From: Promethearchaeota archaeon | GTDB taxonomy: Archaea; Asgardarchaeota; Lokiarchaeia; Sigynarchaeales; SOKP01 | Direction: 5' to 3' | Assembly (NCBI GenBank): GCA_019057775.1 | Contig: JAHLWT010000188.1 | Span: forward strand, 1 to 7,805 | DNA: 7,805 nucleotides | In this document: piece by piece, positions 1 to 7,236 of the stretch | Numbering within the stretch: the first letter of the stretch is position 1 | Layout: every line of letters begins with the position of its first letter | Translations under genes and position numbers: made by a program | Notes under the pieces: model-generated | What the model was told of the DNA's origin: nothing | Databases searched by the model: none | What the model saw: only the letters and a program-made list of their open reading frames with translations

Positions 1-97
1 TTTTTTATGATGTCTCTCTCTTTTTTAAATCTTAAGAGACTATTAAATTTCATTAGTATTCTAAATTGATTTAATTACACATTTTCAATAGGTTTTT

Positions 98-283
98 ATG
101 CAAGAAAATCAAAATATCAAAAAAAAATACTATTTTATAATTTTGGTAAGCTATCCTATCCTATAAGTACTATACATAATTTCACAGTGGCTTTATGAAC
201 CAACAAGTTTTAAATATTGGTTCTGGATTTTTGTGATACTTCTCATTGAAGTAGTAATTTCTATGATTCAAATAAATTATTGA
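98..283 (+). pseudogene. Small two-membrane-segment protein gene interrupted by one in-frame stop
   Basis: An ATG at 98 follows AGG at a spacing of 5 bases. It opens a frame of 22 codons (MQENQNIKKKYYFIILVSYP...), which stops at TAA 164-166. The same frame then continues open for 38 codons to TGA 281-283. The two halves join into a sensible 61-codon protein: a charged, Lys-rich N-terminus, a first hydrophobic segment spanning the stop (YYFIILVSYPIL-stop-VLYII), a polar loop (QWLYEPTSFKYW) and a second hydrophobic segment (FWIFVILLIEVVISMI). Because the frame is identical on both sides, a single nonsense substitution explains the break; no frameshift is needed. The stop lies just after a CTATC CTATC CTATA near-repeat (151-165). 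The ORF converges on the minus-strand cluster, with 6 bases between the two stop codons. The family is not recognised. Chance hydrophobic frames are common in AT-rich DNA, so confidence is modest. Confidence 0.35.
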
Positions 284-289
284 GATAAT

Positions 290-568
290 TTATTTTAATA
301 TTTGGAAAAATTCAAGTGTAACGCCAAAAACAGAGACAATTATTGCGACAAGAAGATTATATGGAGCTATCGCAAAAAATAAACCCACAAACAAAGAAAT
401 AACAGCTATGTTATAAAAAATTCTCCCGTATTTTTCATTTTGTCTACATTTTTCTGTTTGCTCATCCTCAAAATCTGCCCACTCTTTATCATTTAATTTG
501 CAATCTTTTCTCAATAATTCACGATAGGGTTCTGGAATACTAAATACGTCAAATTCTTTTGCATGCAA
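290..568 (-). CDS. Small membrane protein, 3' part of a frameshifted gene (third gene of the cluster)
   Basis: This 92-codon ORF starts at TTG 568. It has a soluble, charged N-terminal half (residues 1-48, rich in Asp, Glu and Lys; KLNDKEWADFEDEQTEK) followed by two closely spaced membrane segments at about 50-69 (IFYNIAVISLFVGLFFAIA) and 71-91 (NLLVAIIVSVFGVTLEFF). The TTG start is doubtful: only a weak GAGA lies upstream. The open frame continues upstream through another hydrophobic segment as far as a 19-bp tandem duplication at 656-693, beyond which the original start is out of frame. I therefore read this as the C-terminal 92 residues of a 132-residue protein with three membrane segments. 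It is the last gene of the minus-strand cluster. The family is not recognised. In a conflict-system setting a small membrane protein could be an effector or an anchor, but that is inference. TTG initiation could still make a two-segment form. Confidence 0.6.
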   Translation of the reverse strand: MHAKEFDVFSIPEPYRELLRKDCKLNDKEWADFEDEQTEKCRQNEKYGRIFYNIAVISLFVGLFFAIAPYNLLVAIIVSVFGVTLEFFQILK

Positions 569-707
569 GAAGATCTCAGATGCGCTAACGAATAAACCTG
601 TTGATATTCCAAAAAAAAGTATTGATATATGACAAAAAGTATATCCAGATGAGTAGATCTCTATATCAGCAACTGATCTCTATATCAGCAACTGAGCTTG
701 AAATCAT
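569..707 (-). pseudogene. Detached 5' segment of the small membrane protein gene, with its original ATG
   Basis: An ATG at 707-705 overlaps the TGA of the upstream AlbA_2 gene (706-704) in the classic ATGA arrangement used for translational coupling. As the sequence stands it reads MISSSVADIEISC and hits TGA at 668-666. If one of the two 19-bp copies (656-674 or 675-693) is removed, the frame runs through MISSSVADIEIYSSGYTFCH, then a hydrophobic segment ISILFFGISTGLFVSASEIF, and joins the 92-codon ORF at 568 without another stop. This adds 40 residues and a first membrane segment at about 17-40, for 132 residues in total. The convergence of a coupled start, a 40-codon open frame and a hydrophobic helix makes chance unlikely. 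The break may be a real mutation, an on/off switch, or an assembly error at the repeat. Confidence 0.65.
656..693. repeat. Perfect 19-bp tandem duplication (2 copies)
   Basis: The unit GATCTCTATATCAGCAACT occurs at 656-674 and again at 675-693, directly adjacent and without mismatch; GA at 694-695 begins a third, incomplete copy. Because 19 is not a multiple of three, gain or loss of a unit changes the reading frame of the small membrane protein gene. The repeat lies 15 codons or fewer from that gene's ATG. It does not touch the AlbA_2 coding region, which ends at 704. Confidence 0.95.
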
Positions 708-1795
708 TTTTGATATGACTCTAAACAACTAGTCATAGATTCTATTTTATTTATTAAATTTACATCTGACATGAAATCTAGTTTTTCTATTTTTAACCTT
801 AGATTTCTAATAATATCAAATTTGTTTTCTTCTATTTTAGTTGAAATCAATAAACTTATATAAATATCTAATAAATCTGTATCTTTTTTCTCTATAGCTT
901 TATATATCTCAGTTGAAATACTTTTAAAATATCCACATATATACAAAATTAAAGTAATTTCATTATTGTTATATCCACTCTCATATAATTTTTTAAAATT
1001 ATGATAATTTCCACTCTTTATTATTTCTGAAAATTTTGGCTTTAAAACAAACAATCTAATGGTTCCTAGAATTATTTTTTTTAGTTCATTATTTTTATTT
1101 AAAATATAGTTATTTACGATTTCAGCATAATTGATAAATGTATCAAGTTCATTTTCAGTAAAATCTTCTTTGTGCGAAATCTTTACAAATTGATTATGAA
1201 TTTTATTTAGTATTGGTATTAAGTTCTTAGGAGAAAATTGCAAAGTCTTAATCATATCTAAATATTCTTTTATTAATTGTATATCAGGTTTTGTTTCCTT
1301 AGGGGATTGAATTTTTATCCCTTTTTTTTCACTAAATAAAGATTCTAACTGACTATCTGAAACTAATCGTTTCCCATGAGGCGTTCGGATATAATAAATG
1401 CGACTTTTGATCTCAGGTCCTTCCCTTTTTACTATATAAGCATAGGGAATATCTTTATTTTTTTTCTCAATTGTTATAATCGATAAATCTCCTCCTTCAC
1501 ATTTTAAAAATTCATAATTATAATTTATAATTGGACTTATTTTATTATGTATAATGTTGTCTATATCACCCTTCAACTTATCAACATGATAATCTATTTC
1601 ACCATCAAAAGTACCATCATTTTGAAGACCAATTATTACCTTACCACCATTTTTATTTGCAAAAGACACTATTTCCTTCGCTATTTTATCTTTCCAATTA
1701 TTTTCTTTAAGAATTTTAGAACTTTTTAATTCATATTTAAGATTCTCAAATTCAGATTTTTCTCGTAATTTCTTTATTTCTTCACATGTAGTCAT
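704..1795 (-). CDS. AlbA_2 / Schlafen-type putative nuclease or nucleic-acid-binding protein
   Basis: This 363-residue protein has an AlbA_2 (Schlafen-core, divergent AAA_4) domain at about residues 8-155. The seen motifs are E17-x4-E22-x-K24 (ENLKYELKSS), the family signature EIVSFANKNGGKVIIGL (41-57) followed by ND and G61, and the closing YYIRTPHGKRLVSDSQLESLF (134-154). E17, E22 and D60 have the spacing (5 and 38 residues) that I recall for the catalytic Glu-Glu-Asp triad of Schlafen tRNA/rRNA nucleases such as SLFN11 and SLFN13, so RNA cleavage is possible; DNA binding as in regulatory AlbA_2 proteins is the alternative. Residues 165-363 are Lys/Asn/Ile-rich, predicted helical and not recognised. 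No signal peptide or membrane segment is seen. ATG 1795 is the only reasonable start, since a TAA lies in frame two codons upstream. It sits 80 bp after the STAND gene, and its TGA overlaps the next ATG. Confidence 0.85.
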   Translation of the reverse strand: MTTCEEIKKLREKSEFENLKYELKSSKILKENNWKDKIAKEIVSFANKNGGKVIIGLQNDGTFDGEIDYHVDKLKGDIDNIIHNKISPIINYNYEFLKCEGGDLSIITIEKKNKDIPYAYIVKREGPEIKSRIYYIRTPHGKRLVSDSQLESLFSEKKGIKIQSPKETKPDIQLIKEYLDMIKTLQFSPKNLIPILNKIHNQFVKISHKEDFTENELDTFINYAEIVNNYILNKNNELKKIILGTIRLFVLKPKFSEIIKSGNYHNFKKLYESGYNNNEITLILYICGYFKSISTEIYKAIEKKDTDLLDIYISLLISTKIEENKFDIIRNLRLKIEKLDFMSDVNLINKIESMTSCLESYQK

Positions 1796-1828
1796 AATTT
1801 ATTGCTATAATCAAATCCCATTCGGTTA

Positions 1829-1856
1829 AGTATAATTTTCATGGAATTCGATACAA
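1829..1856 (-). promoter_or_regulatory. Possible internal sigma-70-type promoter before the AlbA_2 gene
   Basis: On the minus strand TTGTAT (1856-1851) and TATACT (1834-1829) are separated by 16 bases. The -10 hexamer matches the consensus at 5 of 6 positions but the -35 at only 3. Transcription would start about 25-30 bases before the ATG at 1795. In sequence this AT-rich such matches arise often, so co-transcription from the STAND gene is equally likely. The call also assumes a bacterial host. Confidence 0.2.
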
Positions 1857-1875
1857 ATTTTATTTATTTATAATT

Positions 1876-4800
1876 TTAAGACTCATTTGATGAACTTAAC
1901 TCTTCCTGTAATTTTCCCGCTAGAATACTACCCCACTCAACCAAGACATCAATTAAATATTTAAAAACTTGAAAAATTTCATCATTTTCTTGGATATCTT
2001 CCTGATTTTCACTCCAATGATTATTTAAAAATTTAAACATTTCTTCTCTTAATTGATAATGTTGTTTTTCAGAATAAGAAAAGGATTTAAATTTTTCAAA
2101 TAAAATCTTTATACATTCATTGGTAAAGGTAGGATTTCTTATTTCATTTAAAAATTGAATGATTGGGATATAGAATAATGTGTTTTTTAGGAATTTATTA
2201 ATAATAATGCCTATTTTCTCAATTGAATTATCATTTTCGAACTCTTTCTTTAAAATAAAACCAAAATGATCCTGAAAAAAAAGAAGATATATAAGCTCTT
2301 TTTGAACGGCATAGTTTTTTTGTATTGTTTCAAATATCAAATCAGATATTCTATACCAAATTTCCATAAATCTTGTTTCTGTATTTGGTTGATTACTCAA
2401 TCTAATCAATTCTTTTAAGTATATAATTAGAACTCTATCCATTTTTTTCCAATTAGTAACAATTGGATTTAAAAAATAGATGTTGATTTTATCATAATTA
2501 AAATGGAGCGTTGCATTCGCTATTGATTTTAAAGCAGGAGGTACCCATTCATAATAGAAATTATGCTTAATATTATTAAAATAAGTATCTTGAACTTCAC
2601 TAGTTTTTTTGTATTTTATGTCATTAAATAGAGTAAAATCAAATAGTTCTTTCAACAACTTAATGAATTTTTCATTAGACTCCAAATCCTTTATTGATTC
2701 ATCCAATGGTATTACATTTAACACAGATCTAAAATAACCCAGAGCAATATCTTTTGGAGATAATTTTTCCATAGAAATTGATTGAACACTGTTTTTAATC
2801 ATCTGCCAAGTCTTTAGATTATGTTTTTCTTTACTTAATTTCTTTGGTTTATTGATGATTGCTTGTTTTAAAGATAAATTCTTTAGTTTTTTTATACATT
2901 TCCAAATGATTCTTGAATTAGATTGCCAAACACAATCAAGATTTGAAAATAATAAATCTCTTACTTCGTGGTTTGAATAAATTGCTAATTTGAAAATTGT
3001 TTTCTTCAATTTTTTATCTTTTGGAAATTTTTTATATAATTTTGGGAGTGATTTTGAGGCAGATCTCTTGTATCCGAATGAGTTCCTAGAACTTGGAGAT
3101 TCTAGATATCCACTAGGTTCAAGACGATAGACAGCTCTTAAGAATATTTCTTTACATTTTTTTTCTAACTTTTTTTCAATAAGATAATCCCATTTATATT
3201 TAACAAGTGCGGCATAAAAAGCAGTTATCAGCTCCGCATTATTTCCAGAGTCTTGAAATGCGATAGGTAGGTTTATTTTTTCATCTGAATTGATTAAACC
3301 ATTAATTTTTGTAAAAACAGTATCTAAATCATAGTAAGTTAAGAATTCTCCTTTATTTAGAAAATTTTGTACCCAACTCCTAAGAGAAACAAAATTAAAA
3401 AATGCCTTTAATTTATTATCTTCCTCCTGATCTACAATATCCGTTGGCAAAGAAAGTACGGGTAGTATTATGTTAGGTGTTACTTCTGCTAGTCGCCAGT
3501 TTTCTTTTTTTGTTCGAGCAGCGATATAAGTGAACAATCTCACTCTATCTCGTATTAAATCCATGCACGACTTCTCTTCTTCGAAATAAAAAGGAATTTT
3601 ATTTGGGAAATCTTCCATTTTTGCAATTAATTTACTTTTTTCCACATCTTCATGCTGAAATAAAATAAATGGGAAAATATAGTCAATTGTAAAACGATGA
3701 TAATCTTCAGTTCTTCCCACAAATTCAACTTCACCAAAGCGTTTTAGTTCCAAATCCCAAAACACGGGATTTTCCATAAAAGGTATAATCGATTTTACTA
3801 AATCCTTTTTTAAATCTTGATTATCATTATTTTTAGGTGAAAAGTAATTACATAATAGAGTGTTTATACATACTAAAACAACTGAGATAGATTTCGTGCT
3901 CTTTAAAATATCTTGGATAAAGGTAATTGAATTTCTTCTCTTGTCTCTTATTTGTTCAATCATCCATTTTTCTAAAGCAATTAAAGCACATGTTACTAAA
4001 TTAGGTCTAAATCCCATTGGAATGTTCCACCTATATACAAAATGATCTCCCCAGAGTATAATCTCATTATCTCCATATTGGACTTTTTGAGGAATTGGTG
4101 TTCTTTGACGACTTATCATTCTAAACATTTCAAAATATACAGGTTCATCAATATTACACCAGAGCCAAGTGGCATGGTTCACGATCTCATGAATTAATTT
4201 TAAACCTATTTCCTCATTATTATTTAGAATAAATTTAAATGACCCTTCATTAAATAACGAGGAATCTATAAAAGAGTGTTCCCATTCCATTCTATTAAAT
4301 GAACTAAGAATATATTCTGGAATCTCTTTTGTACTTATTAAGATATCTTTTAACATATCTAAAGCATATTTGGGAGCAAATTTAAATAGAATCATCCATC
4401 CACTCTTGTTTAAGATTACTTCTTTGAATAATCTCCTTTTTAATGATTTAATTTCATTAAGTAAAGATATAATCTCATTCTTTTTGTAATATACACCCCA
4501 TAAAATAGTAAAAATGATATTTTTTTTTAACTCCTTTTTGTCTTCATAATCTAAACTGAAAGATATTTCACTACTTAAAATTCGTGTCTTTATAAAGTCA
4601 ATAAGTAATATAATGAGGGGATCTATTAAATCAGGAACACTAAAAAAATATACGATTGATTTAGTAACAACCTTAGAAAACTCTAAAATATTTTTTTCAT
4701 CTAATTCACTAAATATATCTTTCAGGAAGGATATAACAATAAACCATTCAATTATACTTGGTTTTAAGTCCTTTTCATATATTACACATTTTGTTTGCAG

Positions 4801-7122
4801 GATTTTTAACATATAATTTAATAATTTGCCATTTTCCTCAAGGAGTAATGATTTTAGTTTTAAAAGGAGTTCTCCTAATATTTCTGATTTTAAAAACCCA
4901 TAGATAAAATCTTGCTTCCATTTTAGATTTAAATCAGATTCTTGTCCTATTAATTTAAATATTGATTTCCAATTTTCATAATTTTCATCGATCTCTAACA
5001 ATTTTCGAGAAAACAATTGGAAGGCTCTAGTATTTCGCTTAGAATCATTGAATGGTCTTAGAAAATCATTTATAATATCCGATTTCATTGTCATATACTT
5101 TAAAAGCGACCATTCTTCAAATACATCGTGAGAAAACTTTAATTGCTCACCATCTCTTAATAAAATCTGTTTTGAAATTAGATCACTAAATAAAACCTCC
5201 TCATCTTCCTCTGTTATTTTATAAGGTTTATTGGATGTGTAATAATGTAATGACATTTTTTGCAACATTTGATCTCTAGCCTCAGGTCTTATCCCGTTAT
5301 CTGACACAGCTTCGTTATTTCTAATAATTTGTTCCCAAAATTGTTTCATTAGATAAGTTTCTGTATAAAAATTATGGTTATAACCTTCAATGATGTCTTC
5401 TTCCGTTAATTTAAAATTTTCCATAGTTAAAATGTCTAAAATTTTAGGAAGAGTTATTAATTTGTTTAAATTTGGTTTATTGATTAATGAGGCTAATTTT
5501 GGAAAGACATCGCAAACTTGATTAAGTTCCTCTTCTTCTAAAAGTTTAACCTTTTTATTTTTAATTTGTATATCTAAATCCGAGCAAAGTCGATCTAATT
5601 CGTCATGAACATTTTTATATTTTTCAGATCGACAGCAGAGTATTATTTTCCAGCAATTATCCTGTAAGATACCTTTATCAATCATTTCTTTATTATAGGA
5701 AAATACAACAGTTAACAGATCTTTAAAGATCGATAATCTATTTTCACTTTCAAGAATTTTTTCTGAGTGGTCAATAAAAATGAAGCGATTTTTTACGGAT
5801 TTCACTGCTGAGAGAATGTCTTTAAAACTATCTATAATATTTAGGTTTTTAAAATATTCCTCAATACTATTATATAAAAAATGATTTACATTAAATGCAA
5901 AGATCTCACTACTAGAATCTAATTTTAAAGCTAAATCTTTCATTATTACTGATTTACCAACCATAGATTCTCCAGTAATAAAAAAAATATTGTTAACACT
6001 GATTTCTTCCTCAATCTTATTAATTATTCTGCTACGATCAATTTTACATTCTTTTCCAATTTTATCATAAATCGCTTGAAGAACCTTTTTTGAATGCAAT
6101 CTTAATCTACTTAATCCATTTGAGAAAAGATAAGGATTTTTCTCATCAATTTCGTCAATCCAATCTTTTTCTGTATCATAGTATAGCTTTAATCTGTCAG
6201 CGGATCTATTTCTTATATTAATTTTAAGGATTTCACAATTATAAACTAAAGGATCTTTATCAAAGATTGCTCCTGCTTTGAAGAGCCAAGCACCAGCATG
6301 TTTTTTATCTGGTTCAAATTGTTCTTCTCCATGTGTATGACCAGAAAGTATAATATCACAATTTCTTGCTAATTCAACATAAGAAGGAGTTCTCTCACCT
6401 TTCTTGTCGATTTCAGACTGATTTAACCATTCAAAAGGATGATGTAGAATAGATATTGAAATTTCTTCCGTTACATCTGGACTTATAAGTTGTTCATTAT
6501 TTTTCATATCTACTATGTGAGGCAATCCTATAAAGATGTTACCTCTATCATTTTCGCCCCCTAGAGAAAACCAAGATGAGTTCAACACAACAAATCGTAA
6601 TTTTTGAATTTCTCTAAAACCTAAAAGGTTACTTTTTTTACCATTAAAGATTAAAGGAGGGATATTATGAGTTTCACAGAATCCTGAAAATTGATAAAAC
6701 CTTTTAGCCAATTCTTGAATATCCCGTGTTTCCAAAAATTTGTCGGCATCTTCAATTTTGGGATATATGGGTTGTGGTTGGCGTTTTCTTGGTTTTCTGG
6801 TTAAATAATTAATGTAATCTTTAATGTATCTATCGTGATTTCCTGGACAAAGTATTAACCTATCTATGTTAAGATTCAGATCTATGAGAAGACGGTCTAT
6901 CCAATTCCATGCCACTTCGTAGTTTTCTTCTTCACCAGAAAATCCAATATCCCCTGAAATAGCAATAATATCGGGGTGCCATTCCTGATCAAGATCCTTT
7001 AATTTTTCGATTAGATTGTTTAAGATTCTTTTTCTTTTTTCGGTTAATTCTTCATTATCATCACTAAAGGACTCAATGCCAAAATGTAAATCAGACAAAT
7101 GTAGGACATTAATTTCGCTCAT
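1876..7122 (-). CDS. Metallophosphoesterase-STAND NTPase with giant C-terminal sensor region (candidate defence protein)
   Basis: This intact 1748-residue protein carries a calcineurin-like phosphoesterase at about 4-310, with every metal-site motif seen: D11-x-H13 (LHLSDLHFG), G57-D58, G94-N95-H96-D97, H227/H228 (ILHHPF) and G261-H262-T263-H264. A STAND/NACHT-like P-loop module follows at about 360-680: Walker A GESMVGKS (384-391), Walker B RFIFIDHSE (446-454), a sensor-type Arg498 (IILCCRSEKY), a GxP-like LPKILDIL (558-565), and a winged-helix end FSHDVFEEWSLLKYM (663-677). Residues about 680-1748 look helical, without repeats I can align by eye; LVTCALIALEKWM (1042-1054) looks like a family motif. 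Family knowledge: STAND proteins are NTP-dependent switches in which a C-terminal region senses a trigger and an N-terminal domain acts. By inference the phosphoesterase, which could hydrolyse nucleotides or nucleic acids, is the effector. ATG 7122 places the first motif at residue 11, as expected; no Shine-Dalgarno precedes it. First gene of the cluster. Confidence 0.9.
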   Translation of the reverse strand: MSEINVLHLSDLHFGIESFSDDNEELTEKRKRILNNLIEKLKDLDQEWHPDIIAISGDIGFSGEEENYEVAWNWIDRLLIDLNLNIDRLILCPGNHDRYIKDYINYLTRKPRKRQPQPIYPKIEDADKFLETRDIQELAKRFYQFSGFCETHNIPPLIFNGKKSNLLGFREIQKLRFVVLNSSWFSLGGENDRGNIFIGLPHIVDMKNNEQLISPDVTEEISISILHHPFEWLNQSEIDKKGERTPSYVELARNCDIILSGHTHGEEQFEPDKKHAGAWLFKAGAIFDKDPLVYNCEILKINIRNRSADRLKLYYDTEKDWIDEIDEKNPYLFSNGLSRLRLHSKKVLQAIYDKIGKECKIDRSRIINKIEEEISVNNIFFITGESMVGKSVIMKDLALKLDSSSEIFAFNVNHFLYNSIEEYFKNLNIIDSFKDILSAVKSVKNRFIFIDHSEKILESENRLSIFKDLLTVVFSYNKEMIDKGILQDNCWKIILCCRSEKYKNVHDELDRLCSDLDIQIKNKKVKLLEEEELNQVCDVFPKLASLINKPNLNKLITLPKILDILTMENFKLTEEDIIEGYNHNFYTETYLMKQFWEQIIRNNEAVSDNGIRPEARDQMLQKMSLHYYTSNKPYKITEEDEEVLFSDLISKQILLRDGEQLKFSHDVFEEWSLLKYMTMKSDIINDFLRPFNDSKRNTRAFQLFSRKLLEIDENYENWKSIFKLIGQESDLNLKWKQDFIYGFLKSEILGELLLKLKSLLLEENGKLLNYMLKILQTKCVIYEKDLKPSIIEWFIVISFLKDIFSELDEKNILEFSKVVTKSIVYFFSVPDLIDPLIILLIDFIKTRILSSEISFSLDYEDKKELKKNIIFTILWGVYYKKNEIISLLNEIKSLKRRLFKEVILNKSGWMILFKFAPKYALDMLKDILISTKEIPEYILSSFNRMEWEHSFIDSSLFNEGSFKFILNNNEEIGLKLIHEIVNHATWLWCNIDEPVYFEMFRMISRQRTPIPQKVQYGDNEIILWGDHFVYRWNIPMGFRPNLVTCALIALEKWMIEQIRDKRRNSITFIQDILKSTKSISVVLVCINTLLCNYFSPKNNDNQDLKKDLVKSIIPFMENPVFWDLELKRFGEVEFVGRTEDYHRFTIDYIFPFILFQHEDVEKSKLIAKMEDFPNKIPFYFEEEKSCMDLIRDRVRLFTYIAARTKKENWRLAEVTPNIILPVLSLPTDIVDQEEDNKLKAFFNFVSLRSWVQNFLNKGEFLTYYDLDTVFTKINGLINSDEKINLPIAFQDSGNNAELITAFYAALVKYKWDYLIEKKLEKKCKEIFLRAVYRLEPSGYLESPSSRNSFGYKRSASKSLPKLYKKFPKDKKLKKTIFKLAIYSNHEVRDLLFSNLDCVWQSNSRIIWKCIKKLKNLSLKQAIINKPKKLSKEKHNLKTWQMIKNSVQSISMEKLSPKDIALGYFRSVLNVIPLDESIKDLESNEKFIKLLKELFDFTLFNDIKYKKTSEVQDTYFNNIKHNFYYEWVPPALKSIANATLHFNYDKINIYFLNPIVTNWKKMDRVLIIYLKELIRLSNQPNTETRFMEIWYRISDLIFETIQKNYAVQKELIYLLFFQDHFGFILKKEFENDNSIEKIGIIINKFLKNTLFYIPIIQFLNEIRNPTFTNECIKILFEKFKSFSYSEKQHYQLREEMFKFLNNHWSENQEDIQENDEIFQVFKYLIDVLVEWGSILAGKLQEELSSSNES

Positions 7123-7236
7123 AAATTTAAGAATTTGGGTAATTTTTATTAATATATTATTTATTCAAAAAAATTGTTTTATTCCTTTCTAAGCTAGGTT
7201 TGTTTTAAATTAAAGAAAATACCAATTGTAAAATTT

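Noticed and set aside
12..40. Inverted repeat GTCTCT...AGAGAC with a T-rich interior, considered as a terminator
   Set aside because: The arms are only 6 bp with a 17-base loop and no U-tract follows on either strand; likely chance in CT/GA-rich sequence.
656..693. The 19-bp tandem pair considered as a CRISPR fragment or an attachment-site duplication
   Set aside because: The copies are directly adjacent with no spacer, and no integrase or second distant copy was seen in the window; a slippage-type duplication is simpler.
1547..1729. 60-codon plus-strand ORF rich in Ile, Tyr and Phe
   Set aside because: It lies antisense inside the AlbA_2 gene over its best-conserved domain; a low-complexity shadow of AT-rich coding sequence.
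3860..4045. 61-codon plus-strand ORF
   Set aside because: Entirely antisense to the intact STAND gene, with no ribosome-binding site or protein-like features.
4613..4816. 67-codon plus-strand ORF
   Set aside because: Entirely antisense to the STAND gene C-terminal region; composition is typical of a shadow frame.
7123..7236. Promoter of the cluster (TTGAAT or TAATAT-like hexamers on the minus strand)
   Set aside because: Several AT-rich hexamers are present but none forms a -35/-10 pair with acceptable spacing, and an archaeal TATA/BRE cannot be told apart here.
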